A stretch of 64,000 nt of DNA. Source: a bacterium (GTDB taxonomy: Bacteria; Desulfobacterota; Binatia; DP-6). The translations under genes and the position numbers were made by a program. The stretch is from positions 53,724 to 117,723 of the forward strand of contig JAHCID010000012.1 in NCBI GenBank assembly GCA_026129405.1, in the 5' to 3' direction. Positions 49,499-61,648 of the stretch are shown in pieces. The number at the start of each line of letters is the position of its first letter. The first letter of the stretch is position 1. The notes under the pieces were generated by a model. It did no database searches, was not told the DNA's origin, and saw nothing but the letters and a program-made list of their open reading frames with translations.

Positions 49499-50398
49499 TC
49501 AGGTGCGGGGCGGCGCCAGCGAGAAGCGCACGCCCGACTGTCGCTCGACGAGCTCGACGAGGTCGGTGAAGTCGCGCTCGCCGAGCCCCGCGCCCACGGC
49601 GGCGACGAGCGTCTGCGCGACCTGGGCCGCGATCGGCACCGGCACCGCCTGCTCGCGCGCGAGCTCGACGAGCAGCCCGGCATCCTTGGCCGCGAGCGCG
49701 AGCGCGAACATCGTCGGCCGCCCGCGCTCGTTGATGCCCTCGACCATACGGTCGGTGAAGATGTTGCCGGCGCCGCCGGCGCGCACGACGTCGATCATCG
49801 CGCGCAGATCGATGCCGGCCCGCACCGCGACGCCGAGCACCTCGAGCGACGCGACGGTGGCCGTGAAGGCGAGCAGGCTGTTCACGAGCTTCGCCGTGTT
49901 GCCGAGCCCGAGCCCGCCCAGGTGGAAGCTCGCCCGCCCGAGGCGGTCGAGAAGCGGCTTCGCGCGCGCGTACGCCGCCGCCTCCCCGCCCACCATGAAG
50001 ACCAGCATCCGCGCCTGCGCGCCCGGCGCACCACCGGTGAGCGGCGCCTCGAGGAGGTGGCGGCCGGCGGCGGCGATCCGTTCGCCCACGGCCCGCACGG
50101 TGGCGGGTGCGTTCGTCGTGAGGTCGATCAGGACGGCGGCGGGCGCGGCGGCCGCGAGCCACGCGGTCGCGACCTCCTCCATGACGGCCGGCGTCGGGAC
50201 GGAGACGAACGTGAAGGCGCTCGCGCGCCCCACTGCGGCGACGTCCGTCGCCCCCTGTGCCCCCTCGGCGACCAGCGCGGTCACGCGCTCGGGAACGGCA
50301 TCGTACACCGTGACTGCGTAGCCGTCCGCGAGGAGATTCCGCGCGACGGCGCCGCCGATGTTGCCGAGCCCGACGACGCCGACCTGCTCGCTGCCCAC
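49499..50398 (-). CDS. 3-hydroxyisobutyrate dehydrogenase family protein
   Basis: 299 residues. NAD(P) motif VGVVGLGNIGGAVARNLL, the family signature LIDLTTNAPATVRAV and LEAPLTGGAPGAQARML, and the catalytic Lys in LGLGNTAKLVNSLLAF. Beta-hydroxyacid dehydrogenases of this type oxidise 3-hydroxyisobutyrate, tartronate semialdehyde or similar; the exact acid is not decided. The context of an HSD10-like dehydrogenase upstream suggests branched-chain or acyl-CoA breakdown. Gap to the next gene is 11 bases. Confidence 0.88.
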   Translation of the reverse strand: MGSEQVGVVGLGNIGGAVARNLLADGYAVTVYDAVPERVTALVAEGAQGATDVAAVGRASAFTFVSVPTPAVMEEVATAWLAAAAPAAVLIDLTTNAPATVRAVGERIAAAGRHLLEAPLTGGAPGAQARMLVFMVGGEAAAYARAKPLLDRLGRASFHLGGLGLGNTAKLVNSLLAFTATVASLEVLGVAVRAGIDLRAMIDVVRAGGAGNIFTDRMVEGINERGRPTMFALALAAKDAGLLVELAREQAVPVPIAAQVAQTLVAAVGAGLGERDFTDLVELVERQSGVRFSLAPPRT

Positions 50399-50408
50399 GT
50401 CGCGCTCC

Positions 50409-51176
50409 CTACTTCGGCGCCATGCGAATGGCGCCGTCGAGGCGGATCACCTCGCCGTTCAGGAACATGTTGGTGGTGATCTCGCGCACCAGCGACGCGA
50501 ACTCCGGCGGGCGCCCGAGCCGCGACGGGAACGGGATCTGCGCGCCCAGCGCCTGGCGCACGGCCTCCGGCGCCATCGCCAGCATCGGCGTGTCGAACGT
50601 GCCCGGCGCGATGGTGCAGACGCGGATGCCCATCGACGCCAGGTCGCGCGCGATCGGCAGGGTCATGCCGACGACGCCGCCCTTCGAGGCCGCGTACGCG
50701 GCCTGGCCGATCTGGCCGTCGAACGCCGCCACCGAGGCGGTGTTGACGATCACGCCGCGCTCGCCTTCCGCGTTCGGCGGCTGCGTCGCCATCTGCGCGG
50801 CGGCGAGGCGGATGCAGTTGAAGGTGCCGATCAGGTTGATCTCGATCGTCTTCGCGAACAGCTCGAGCGGCAGCGGGCCCTGGCGCGAGATCGTACGACC
50901 CGCCGTCCCGACGCCGGCGCAGTTGACGAGCGCCGTCAGCCGCCCGAAGCGCTCGACCGCCTTCTTCACCGCCGCCTCGACCTCGGGGCCGCTGGTCACG
51001 TCCGCGGGCGTGAAGACCGCCCGCTCGCCGAGCGACGCGGCGAGCGCCTCGCCGTTCGAGTTGGGGCGATCGAGGATGGCGGCGCGGCCGCCGCCGTCGA
51101 CGAACATGCGCACGGTGGCCTCACCGAGACCGGAGGCTCCACCCGTGACCAGGGCCACGCTGTCGGCAATCTGCAT
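50409..51176 (-). CDS. HSD10-like short-chain dehydrogenase (3-hydroxyacyl-CoA dehydrogenase type)
   Basis: 255 residues from the ATG at 51176. Cofactor motif [19 protein letters not shown] as [11 protein letters not shown], catalytic Ser in [13 protein letters not shown] and YAASK for Tyr-Lys, followed by [11 protein letters not shown]. The [14 protein letters not shown] stretch is typical of HSD17B10/type 2 3-hydroxyacyl-CoA dehydrogenase. First gene of the operon with HIBADH and VTT. Confidence 0.9.
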   Translation of the reverse strand: MQIADSVALVTGGASGLGEATVRMFVDGGGRAAILDRPNSNGEALAASLGERAVFTPADVTSGPEVEAAVKKAVERFGRLTALVNCAGVGTAGRTISRQGPLPLELFAKTIEINLIGTFNCIRLAAAQMATQPPNAEGERGVIVNTASVAAFDGQIGQAAYAASKGGVVGMTLPIARDLASMGIRVCTIAPGTFDTPMLAMAPEAVRQALGAQIPFPSRLGRPPEFASLVREITTNMFLNGEVIRLDGAIRMAPK

Positions 51177-51256
51177 CGCGCCTGCATAGCCCCTCGCCCT
51201 GCGCAGGACCAGTGCTGCTTGCACCGTTCGGGGCGCCCGCGACACACTTCGCCCCG

Positions 51257-52273
51257 ATGCGTCTCGACCTCCACGGCGAGCCCCTCCACACCCGCACCCT
51301 CGGCGTCACCCTGACGCAGCGGGCCGACGGACATCTCGACGCCGCCGGCGTGCTGCTCGACCTGCGCAAGCGCGGCTTCGTCCCCGTCGGCGGCGACCTC
51401 CAGCCTGCCGGCATCGTCCATCAGATGCTGCTCGACGGGGTGATCGATCCGGCCGGCCCCACGCTGACGCAGCTCGCCGTGCGTCAGCCGCACGTGGCCT
51501 TCGAGCGCTCCGCGCTCACCCGCGGCGAGAGCTGCCGCGATCCGGCCGACCGCATCGCGCTCCTCGCCGGGGCGCGGCTCGACGCCGGCTGGGCGCGCCG
51601 GCTCGCCGAGGACATCGGCGGTCCGCGCGGCTGCTCGCACGTGCTCACGCTGGCTCAGTACCTCGGCGCCACGATCGCCTGGGTCCTGCCGCACCTGGCG
51701 GCGCCGCCCGGCGTCCCGCCGTGGGACGCAGGTCGACGCGTCTTCCGCCGCGACGTCGCCGTCGACGGCGCGCAGCCGGACGAGCGCACGCTCGTGCTCG
51801 CGCTCCAGCAGATCGATCTGCACCTCGCGCCGGTGTCCGAGCCCGCGCCGGCGATGGAGCGCTTCGCCGGCGCCCGCGAGCTGCGCGTGCTCGCGACGGT
51901 CGACCTCGGCGCGATGGCGTTCACGGCGCTCGAGGTCGCCGAGCGCCGCCGCGACGCCGCCCGGCTCGACGCACCGTGGGCGCCGCGCACGGACGTCGCC
52001 GAGCGGTGCCGCGGGCTCTCCGTCCTGCGCGGCGTCAGCGCCGCCCTCCTCGAGCGCGTGGACGCCGCCGACGACCGCCCCGTGCTCGACGCCCTCCTCC
52101 AGCTCGCACCGACGCTCATCCAGGTGTTCGCCGCGCTCTCCGATCCCTGGGCCGCGATGGCGCGCGAGCAGGGCTGGATCGTGGGCATGGGCGGACGTCC
52201 CGACTCGTGCTGGATGTGGCGACGCGGCGGCGCGCTGCGCGACGCCCGCGGCCCCGGCGACCCCGCCTTCTGA
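51257..52273 (+). CDS. DUF2889-type protein
   Basis: 338 residues from the ATG at 51257. It follows the DUF2889 pattern: [34 protein letters not shown], the Cys in [30 protein letters not shown] and [14 protein letters not shown]. No enzymatic role is known to me for the family. It has no signal or membrane segment. It lies 57 bases upstream of clpS on the same strand, without a clear terminator between. Confidence 0.7.
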   Translation: MRLDLHGEPLHTRTLGVTLTQRADGHLDAAGVLLDLRKRGFVPVGGDLQPAGIVHQMLLDGVIDPAGPTLTQLAVRQPHVAFERSALTRGESCRDPADRIALLAGARLDAGWARRLAEDIGGPRGCSHVLTLAQYLGATIAWVLPHLAAPPGVPPWDAGRRVFRRDVAVDGAQPDERTLVLALQQIDLHLAPVSEPAPAMERFAGARELRVLATVDLGAMAFTALEVAERRRDAARLDAPWAPRTDVAERCRGLSVLRGVSAALLERVDAADDRPVLDALLQLAPTLIQVFAALSDPWAAMAREQGWIVGMGGRPDSCWMWRRGGALRDARGPGDPAF

Positions 52274-52330
52274 ACGCGCCGGCGCCGGGGACGTTGCCGG
52301 AAGCGGGCGATCCCGCTTCAATGGATCCGG

Positions 52331-52654
52331 ATGGCAGGACCGAAGGAGCAAGGGGGCGTCGGGGTCGTCGAGAAGACGGTCCCGAAGGAGCGCACGCGCC
52401 GGCCCAAGCGCTACAAGGTTCTCCTGCACAACGACGACTACACCACCATGGAGTTCGTCGTCTGGGTGCTCCAGGCCGTCTTCCACCACGACGAGGCGAG
52501 CGCCACCGAGATCATGCTCCACGTCCACCGCAACGGGCTCGGCGTCGCCGGCGTCTACACCAGGGAGGTCGCCGAGATGCGGGTCGCGCAGGTCGCGGCA
52601 TTGGCCAAGGAGCACGAGTTCCCGCTGCGCGCGAGCGCCGAGGAGGAGGACTGA
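52331..52654 (+). CDS. clpS: ATP-dependent Clp protease adaptor ClpS
   Basis: 107 residues. The core matches ClpS: RYKVLLHNDDYTTMEFVVWVL (N-degron pocket and NDDYT), HHDEASATEIMLHVHRNGLG and GVYTREVAEMRV. It delivers N-end-rule substrates to ClpA. It is followed by clpA after one base, the usual pair. Confidence 0.95.
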   Translation: MAGPKEQGGVGVVEKTVPKERTRRPKRYKVLLHNDDYTTMEFVVWVLQAVFHHDEASATEIMLHVHRNGLGVAGVYTREVAEMRVAQVAALAKEHEFPLRASAEEED

Positions 52655-52655
52655 C

Positions 52656-54967
<2,312 letters not shown>

Positions 54968-54971
<4 letters not shown>

Positions 54972-55486
54972 GCCCGCGCGACTGGTACGGCATCGGCGGC
55001 GGTGCCGTGCGCCCGGGGCGACCCGGATGCTCCGAGATCCTCCCCTGGCTCGTGGTCGGCGAGTATCCGAACTACGACGACCTCGCCTGGCTGCGCGACA
55101 CGCACGCCGTCACCGCGATCCTGAGCCTCCAGTGCGACGCCGACCTCGCCAGCAAACGCCTGCGCCCTGCCGACGTCGCCGTCGCCTGCGCCGCCGCCCG
55201 GCTCGACTTCGCGCGCGTCGCCTGCCCCGACGGCGACCTCGAGCTGCTGACGGCGCGGCTGCCCGACCTGGTCGAGCGCCTGCGCGTCCTGCGCGACGGC
55301 GGCGCCCGCGTCTACCTCCACTGCAACGCCGGCATGAACCGCGCCCCGACGGTGGCGATCGCCGCGGTCCACGTGCTGGACGGCCTGCCGCTCGCCGAGG
55401 CGACCGCGTTCGTGAAGGCCCGGCGCCTCGCGGTGCCGTACCTGCGCGCGCTCGAAGCCTGCTACGGCCGCGCGCCGTCGCCCTGA
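54968..55486 (+). CDS. dual-specificity protein phosphatase
   Basis: 172 residues from a GTG. The cysteine-phosphatase loop is HCNAGMNRAPTVAIA, the CX5R motif with Cys and Arg, preceded by the general-acid region ACPDGDLE. The SEILPWLVVGEYPNYDDL opening is typical of laforin- or DSP-like tyrosine/serine phosphatases. It is translationally coupled to clpA, which suggests a link with proteolysis; the substrate is unknown. Its end overlaps the convergent glycosyltransferase by 25 bases. Confidence 0.85.
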
Positions 55487-58437
55487 TCCGCGCCGTTGCG
55501 CCCGTTCGCCGCCGGCGTGCACAGGTGCAGCACGCCGAGCTCGACGAGCCCGGGCGCGTTCAGCGGATCGAAGCGGAGATGGACGATCTCCTCGCCGGCG
55601 TCCCACACCGCGCGCCGGTCGCTCTCGTCGATCAGCACGGTGTAGTCGTGCCACTGGCCGTCGCCGGCCACGATCGGGATGCGCAGGCTCTTGTCCTCGG
55701 AGAACGCCTCCGAGGCGCCGTGGCTCCAGAACACCTGGGCGAAGAGATCGCCGCGCGCTTCGCAGCGCATGGCGAAGCGGATGACGCGCACGTCGCGCGC
55801 GCGGAAGGGTCCCGCGGTGAAGACGAACGCCGGATCGTCGTGCAGCACGCGGTACGCGGCGCGGCCGCGCGTCCGCCCGACCAGCTCGAGCCCGTCGTTC
55901 GGCGACACCGGAGCCGACGCCTGGCCGAACGGGAGCGCGCGCACCGTCCGCCACCAACGCGAGGCGACGCGCTCGCGCGCCCAGCGGCGCAGCGCCGTCG
56001 GCACCAGGCCCGCGACCCGGACGTACAGCCGGTACCAGGCCCGCCCGTAGTGCGGCAGCGCCGGCGGCAGCGCGACGGCCGCGGGCGCCGGAGGGACGGT
56101 CGAGGGCTGGCGGTGCAGCGTCACCAGACGCAGGCGATCGTCGGCGTCGAGCGCGCTGGGCCGCGGCCCGCGCCCGAGCAGGTCGCGGTAGACCGGCGCG
56201 TACGCCGCCGCCATCTCCGGCAGCGAGCGGTGCCGGTAGCGCTGCGCGGCGCGGGCGATCGTGGCGAGCGCCCCGTCCTCCTCGACGAGGCGGGTGAGCG
56301 CGACGACCGCCTCGTCGACGTTGCGCACGACGATGCCGGCGCCCGACGCGTGCACACGCTCGGTCAGCGCGCCCTGGTCGGTCACCACCACCGGCACGCC
56401 GGCGATCAGCGCCTCCGACAGCGTGTACGAGAAGGTCTCCGGCCAGGGCGGCAGGAAGACGACGAGGTCGATGTCGGCTGCGGAGAGGCGCTCGCAGATC
56501 TCGTCGCGGTGGTAGCGCCCGTGCAGGTGGAGGCGCGAGCCCAGCCCCAGCGCGCGCAGGCGGTCGGCGAAGCCGAAGCGTTCGGCCTCGCCGAAGACGT
56601 GCCAGGCGAGCGGCAGATCGCGGGTGCGGGCGATGAGCGGCTCGTAGTGGCGCGAGCCCTTGATCGGGTAGGCGATCTCGCCGAGGAGCGCGATGTTGAG
56701 GGGCCGGCGGCGCGGGTCCGGCGTCGCCCGCCGGGTCGGCTCGAGGTAGCCGTGCGGCTCGACGACCCAGCGGGCCGGGTCGGCCGGCTGGAAGCGTGCG
56801 ACGATGTCGTGCGTGCGCTGCGCCGGGAAGAAGACGCGCTCCGCGTGCGCGAGCAGCGCGCGGAACTCCGCGCGGTGCGCCTCGCGCCAGGCGAGCGGCT
56901 GCTCGACCGCCTGCCCGAACACGGCGAAGGCGTGGCGCAGGCAGGCCTCCGGGTCGGGCCCCTCGCCGGGCGCGGCGAGGCAGCAAAGGCGGTCGCTCGG
57001 CGCGTCCCAGAGGTTGACGTTCGGGCACACCGGATAGAAGTCCTGGAAGGTGGCGACGAACGGCACGCCGAGGTCGTGCAGCTCGCGCCACACCGACACC
57101 GGCCAGCCGCACAGCTGGTGCAGGTGCGCCGCGCCCACGCCGAACAGCGGGACGATCTCGCGCATCGCCCGCGTCACGTCCGCGCGCGCGAGCTGGAAGC
57201 GGCGGCTCGGCTCGGCGAGCGGCAGGCGATAGTGCACCGCGCCGTCGAGGTCGCCGTCGAATACCTCGGTCAGCGCGATCGCGTCCCACTCCGGCGCCGC
57301 CACCACCACACGCGGCAGCCGCAGCGCGGCGACCAGGTCACGCACGTGATGCTCGGTGCCGCCCGCCGGATGGTCGAACGAGGCGTGCAGGACGCACAGC
57401 AACGCCGGCACGTCGGCGTGCGGACGGCGCAGCGCCAGGCGGATGCTCCCCTGCACGGGTGCGAGCGGATTGGCCTCGACGAAGGCGGCCACGCGCGGGA
57501 GGTACTCGGGATGGCGCGCGTGTAGGGTCGCGAAGTGGCTGCGCGTCAGCTCGTCGGCCGCCTCGGCCCCGAAGGACGCGTGGCCGGCATGCCACACGAG
57601 CACGTCGTCGGCGCAGCGACTCGGGAATCCGGCCGCCCGCGCACGCTCGCAGAGGTCGTTCTCCTCGCCGAAGCCGCGCCCGAACGCCTCCTCGTCGAAG
57701 AGCCCGACGGCGTCGCGCACCGCCGCGGGCACGTACATGCAGAAGCCGTGCGCCGTCGGCAGCGAGGGTCGAAGCAGCGGGCTCGCCCGCCGCACGAGCG
57801 CGGCGAAGTCGTCGAGCTCCCACCCCGGGGGCAGCGGGTTGGGCCGACACCACTCCGGCACCGAGAGGATGGTCGCGTTGTTCGAGAGCGGCGACACGAG
57901 CGCGGGCGCGTCGCCCGCGTAGGCCGCCGCCTCGAGCCCGTCGAGGAAACCCGGCGTCGCGATGGTGTCGCTGTTCAGCAGGACGACGTCGCGCTCGCCC
58001 GCGGCGCGCATGCCGCGGTTGGCGGTCCCGACGAAGCCGCGGTTCTGCGGATTGCGCAGCAGCTGCACGCGCGGCTCGCGCGCAGCCAGCGCGTCGAGCC
58101 AGGCGACGAGGGTCGCGTCGGTGCTGGCGTCGTCGACGGGAACGAGCCGCCAGTCGCCCGTCGCGTGCGCGAGGACGCTTTCGAGACAGGCGATCGTCTC
58201 GGCGCGCGCATCGTGGATCGGCACGACGACGTCGATCGGCCGCACGCGCGCCCGCGCCGCGGCCGGGGGACGTCCGATGCGCCGCAGCGCCGCATGGACG
58301 ACGCCGTCGGGCGCGACGCCGAGCTCGACGAGCGTGACGCCGAGCGACGGGCCGAGACGCGCCAGCGCGACGCGGGCGCGCCCGCGTCGCCGCGCGCCGT
58401 CGCCGCGAGCAGCATGCCGCCGGGCGAGCGCCGCCAC
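55462..58437 (-). CDS. large multidomain glycosyltransferase (GT2 and GT4), 3' part of a broken locus
   Basis: About 991 open codons. From the N-terminal side: a GT2 domain (IDVVVPIHDARAETIACLES, DDASTD, VLLNSDTIATPGFLDGLE, FGEENDLC), a GT4 domain (HASFDHPAGGTEHHVRDLVA, PETFSYTLSEALIAGVPVVV) and a C-terminal beta-rich domain (AQVFWSHG, SLRIPI, LRFDPLNAPGLVELG). It probably builds a surface polysaccharide. The true start is unclear: the 58438-59200 stretch just upstream continues the protein in other frames, so this may be the rest of a protein of about 1,600 residues. Confidence 0.7.
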   Translation of the reverse strand: MAALARRHAARGDGARRRGRARVALARLGPSLGVTLVELGVAPDGVVHAALRRIGRPPAAARARVRPIDVVVPIHDARAETIACLESVLAHATGDWRLVPVDDASTDATLVAWLDALAAREPRVQLLRNPQNRGFVGTANRGMRAAGERDVVLLNSDTIATPGFLDGLEAAAYAGDAPALVSPLSNNATILSVPEWCRPNPLPPGWELDDFAALVRRASPLLRPSLPTAHGFCMYVPAAVRDAVGLFDEEAFGRGFGEENDLCERARAAGFPSRCADDVLVWHAGHASFGAEAADELTRSHFATLHARHPEYLPRVAAFVEANPLAPVQGSIRLALRRPHADVPALLCVLHASFDHPAGGTEHHVRDLVAALRLPRVVVAAPEWDAIALTEVFDGDLDGAVHYRLPLAEPSRRFQLARADVTRAMREIVPLFGVGAAHLHQLCGWPVSVWRELHDLGVPFVATFQDFYPVCPNVNLWDAPSDRLCCLAAPGEGPDPEACLRHAFAVFGQAVEQPLAWREAHRAEFRALLAHAERVFFPAQRTHDIVARFQPADPARWVVEPHGYLEPTRRATPDPRRRPLNIALLGEIAYPIKGSRHYEPLIARTRDLPLAWHVFGEAERFGFADRLRALGLGSRLHLHGRYHRDEICERLSAADIDLVVFLPPWPETFSYTLSEALIAGVPVVVTDQGALTERVHASGAGIVVRNVDEAVVALTRLVEEDGALATIARAAQRYRHRSLPEMAAAYAPVYRDLLGRGPRPSALDADDRLRLVTLHRQPSTVPPAPAAVALPPALPHYGRAWYRLYVRVAGLVPTALRRWARERVASRWWRTVRALPFGQASAPVSPNDGLELVGRTRGRAAYRVLHDDPAFVFTAGPFRARDVRVIRFAMRCEARGDLFAQVFWSHGASEAFSEDKSLRIPIVAGDGQWHDYTVLIDESDRRAVWDAGEEIVHLRFDPLNAPGLVELGVLHLCTPAANGRNGADQGDGARP

Positions 58438-59200
58438 GGGCGGCGCCAGCGCGGCCGCGTCGGCGGCGTCGAGCGCGACGTACCCACGCGAGCGAGCCCG
58501 GCCGGGCCGACGCGGCGGCGGCCGCGTCCCCGCCGACGCCGCACGCGTAGCGCGTGGTCATGCCGGCGGCGAGTCCCGCCGGCTCGCACGCCGCGAGATC
58601 GGCCAGCAGCACGCAGCGCCCGAGCGTCACCGGGCCCGGCGCGTCGGCGGGATCGAGACGCAGGCGTCGCACCACCCCGGCCGCCGCCCATCCCGTCTCC
58701 GCGAGGTCGACGACGAGCGTGCGCACGGCGCCGTCCGCGGGGATCGCGACGCGCAGGCTCGCCGCTTCGCCGAAGCCGCCGCCCGCGTCCCAGAAGAGCT
58801 GCACCGTCCCCTGCCCGTCCCCCGCCTCGAGGCCGACGCGCAGCACGAGCCAGCGCCACGCGGCCGCCTCGAGCGCGACCGGCGGGCTGGTGAGCGAGGG
58901 ATCGCCCCCCTCGGCGACGAAGCGGCCGGCGTCGCGGCGCGCGAGCTGCTGGCCGGTCCAGCCGTCCCAGCCGGCGGCGTCGGGCGCGAGCGCCGCCATG
59001 ACGCCCGGCCTCAGTCGCGGAGGACCGCGGGCCGTGCGCGTCGAGCGTCGCGAGCACCGCCTCGGCCGCCTCGGACGCGACCGGCTCGACGACGACCGCG
59101 CCCGGCGGCGCCGGCGGCGCGACCGGCACCCGGCGCGCAGGAAGCCCCACGCCCGCCGTGCCCGCTCCGCCGCGTTCGGCGCCGGCGCCCGGCGCGCGCC
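58438..59200 (-). pseudogene. frame-broken middle of the giant glycosyltransferase
   Basis: Protein-like sequence here changes frame at least four times. PNAAERARRAWGFLRAG, AVVVEPVASEAAEAVLATL, the domain from AGWDGWTGQQLARRD to GPVTLGRCVLL (58604-58999), and VALDAADAAALAPPVAALA lie in three different frames. At about 58500 dropping one G from TGGG joins two frames cleanly. The 5' and 3' parts are again in the same frame. Either sequencing errors in GC-rich runs or real decay; the sequence alone cannot decide. Confidence 0.55.
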
Positions 59201-60312
59201 CGCTCCTCCGGCTCGAGCGACAGCGGCGGCGGCTCCGGCCCCGTCGCCCGGCCCGCGCGCGGCGCGAGCAGCGCGGCCAGCCGGCCCGCATGCGCCGCGA
59301 AGGTGTGATGGTGCAGCACCGTCGCGCGGGCACGCCGGCCCACGGCGTCGCCCTCGACGGGATCGAGCCCGCGCTCGAGCGCGTCGACCCACGCGTCGTG
59401 GCCCTCGGCGAGGAAGCCGTCGACGGCCGGCGTGATCGCGTCGCGGAACGCCTCCACCGGGCTCGCGACGATCGGCAGGCCGAGGATGCCGGCCTCGAAG
59501 AACTTGAGCGCGCTCTTGCCGTCGGTGAACGCGTTGCGCACGGCGACCGGGGCCACCGCGAGCGCGCAGCGCGCCAGCGTCCACGGATAGACGCGCCAGT
59601 CCTGGTACGGGATGCGCACCACCTGCGCCGCGACCGGGCGCAGCGCCGGCGGCAGCTCGACGAAGCCGCCGAGGTGGAGTCGGCGCTCGGGGCGGCGCGC
59701 GAGCACCTCGGCGAGCGCGGGGCCGATCGCCTCGAGGTCGCGGTCGTGCGTGTTCGAGCCGGCGCCGTACGTGATCGCGGTGCGGTGGCGCGGCCGCAGG
59801 CGCAGCAGCCGGCGCGCCGTGGCCTCGTACTCCGGCGGCAGCAGGTTCGGGTGGACGTGGGCCGGCTTGCCGAGCGCTGCCGCCAGCCGCGCGAGCGCGG
59901 GCGTCGTGCCGAGGAACGCGTCGCAGGCGTCGAAGGTGCGCCGCAGGCGGCCGAAGCGCTCGTGGTACTCGCGGCGCGCCGCCGGCGGCAGGTCCACGAG
60001 GAAGTGCAGCAGGGGCTCTACCGAGGGATCGAAGATCAGGTCGTCGATCTCGAAGACCAGGCGGGCGCCGGCCGCGCGGGCGGCGTCGACCACCGCCGCC
60101 ACGGCGTCGCTCCAGCGCAGGCGGAAGAGGACGACGACCGAGTACGCCGGCAGCGCCGCGCGCAGCGCGGGATCGTGCAGGTGGTAGACGTTGGCCGGCA
60201 CGCCCGCGGCGCGGAGCTGCTGCACGCCGTGGCGACAACGGTAGCGGTACGAGGCGTCCCAGTCGTCGGTGACCCAGCAGACGCGCAGCCCCACGGCCGC
60301 GCCATCAGGCAC
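59011..60312 (-). CDS. GT4-like glycosyltransferase, 5' part of a broken locus
   Basis: 433 open codons from a GTG; only the first about 370 look like real protein. RVCWVTDDWDASYRYRC, FEIDDLIFDPSVEPLL, ITYGAGSNTHDRDLEAIGPA and FTDGKSALKFFEAGILGLPI are typical of GT4-type transferases found in large polysaccharide enzymes. The last about 60 residues are Arg/Gly/Ala-rich and read as the wrong frame, so the real protein probably goes on in another frame into the region below 59200. Confidence 0.7.
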   Translation of the reverse strand: MPDGAAVGLRVCWVTDDWDASYRYRCRHGVQQLRAAGVPANVYHLHDPALRAALPAYSVVVLFRLRWSDAVAAVVDAARAAGARLVFEIDDLIFDPSVEPLLHFLVDLPPAARREYHERFGRLRRTFDACDAFLGTTPALARLAAALGKPAHVHPNLLPPEYEATARRLLRLRPRHRTAITYGAGSNTHDRDLEAIGPALAEVLARRPERRLHLGGFVELPPALRPVAAQVVRIPYQDWRVYPWTLARCALAVAPVAVRNAFTDGKSALKFFEAGILGLPIVASPVEAFRDAITPAVDGFLAEGHDAWVDALERGLDPVEGDAVGRRARATVLHHHTFAAHAGRLAALLAPRAGRATGPEPPPLSLEPEERARAGRRRRTRRSGHGGRGASCAPGAGRAAGAAGRGRRRAGRVRGGRGGARDARRARPAVLRD

Positions 60313-60651
60313 CCCGTGCTCCCTCGCTCTCCCGGCGGTACGCGTGCAGCCAACGGACCGTCATGGCGGAGGTGCGACTACCAGATCGATCCCGCGCCCG
60401 CCAACGCACGGGGCCTGGGGGCACGTCGCCGCCCGGCGGCCGGCGGTCCCGGCCATCGTCGGCGGCGAGGACCCGGTCTGCATGACCGCGTTGCGGGAAC
60501 GCGCGTCGACGTGACCCACGAGCTGCCGGCATCCCGTGCACAAGGGGATGCCGCCGAGGGACGACTCGATCTGCATGACGATCTCGGCGGACGCGATGAG
60601 CTCATTCTCGAGCTACGCTTGTGCGCCACGAACGAGCGGATCGTCCGCTGG
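60313..60651. other. intergenic region, no convincing gene
   Basis: 339 bases between the glycosyltransferase start and the end of the next minus-strand gene. A 71-codon minus-strand frame at 60361-60576 has a CTGC motif and two later cysteines (CPQAPC), but it lacks a ribosome site and its tail is low-complexity, so it was not called. Confidence 0.4.
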
Positions 60652-61608
60652 TCACCGGGAATGGACTGGGGCGGCGTTCGAGACGATCCGACGCACCTCC
60701 GCGCCCCTCAGCTCCTGCTTTGCAGCGAGACGATCGGCAACGGCCTCGATCGTCTTCCAACGTAGCGCTACCAGTCGTTCGGTCCTGGCCGTGAGACGTT
60801 CGAGGACCAGATGACGGTCGAGGCCGAGCAACATGCCGACGTGCTGGTTGACCCGCGGATTCACGTGCCACGCGCCGGGTGGCGGCTTCGCCACCCGCAC
60901 CCGGCCGCGCTCATCCACGTGGCAGGCGAGGTCTACCATCATCTCCTGCTGGACGAGGCGCTGCCAACGCCTGTTCTGGAACGTGACGCGCATTTCTTCC
61001 GCCCGTCGGCTCATGTCCGGTCGCGGACAGACGACGAAGAAGCGCTGGACACGATCGACGCGGTGTCCGGAGAAGGTCGCGAGAACCGCGTATGCAGCCG
61101 CAGCCAGGCTGTAATGGCGCTCGAGATTTCTTCCCTTCACCACCGGCGGGGGCATCGGTGCGATGGCACGCCGCTCTGCGACGCGTGCCTCGATCGCAAG
61201 GTGGAGGATACGCTCCAGCCTCCGCGCACGCTCGGGGAAGGCTGCGTAGAGCACGTCCAACTGACAGTACCGATGTCCCCCGAAGGACTTCCACGCTCGG
61301 CGCGGGTCGTTCTTGAAGTGCCCATCCCACAGGGCCGGGATGTGACGGAGAACGTCGGCCTCCCTGACGCCGATCAAACGAGGCGACACGAAAACCGGTG
61401 CCCACCCCGCGGACGAATCGCGGTGGCTCGATCGTGGCCGGAGCACGATGCGCGCCCAGAGCGGCACCGACGCCGCGAGCGAGCGCGGCATCCGCTCCGC
61501 CTCGTAGCGAACGCCACGGAGCGACGTCCGTTGCCTGACGATCTTCCAATCGACGAGCTCGAGAGTGGTCACACGTACCTCCAGACGGCGCGCGCCTTCG
61601 CGCGACAT
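60652..61608 (-). CDS. protein of unknown function next to a WYL regulator
   Basis: 318 residues from the ATG at 61608; starts at 61656 or at 61491 are possible. No signal peptide or membrane segment. It is basic (many Arg) with patches such as HIPALWDGHFKNDPRRAWKS, GHRYCQLDVLYAAFPERARR and TFQNRRWQRLVQQEMMVD. No family was recognised. Codon use seems less extreme in GC than its neighbours. It follows the WYL regulator gene closely on the same strand, so it may be a WYL-controlled accessory gene. Confidence 0.5.
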   Translation of the reverse strand: MSREGARRLEVRVTTLELVDWKIVRQRTSLRGVRYEAERMPRSLAASVPLWARIVLRPRSSHRDSSAGWAPVFVSPRLIGVREADVLRHIPALWDGHFKNDPRRAWKSFGGHRYCQLDVLYAAFPERARRLERILHLAIEARVAERRAIAPMPPPVVKGRNLERHYSLAAAAYAVLATFSGHRVDRVQRFFVVCPRPDMSRRAEEMRVTFQNRRWQRLVQQEMMVDLACHVDERGRVRVAKPPPGAWHVNPRVNQHVGMLLGLDRHLVLERLTARTERLVALRWKTIEAVADRLAAKQELRGAEVRRIVSNAAPVHSR

Positions 61609-61648
61609 CCCACCTGCCGTGAGAGACGGCTCGGATCGGCCGGAACCT

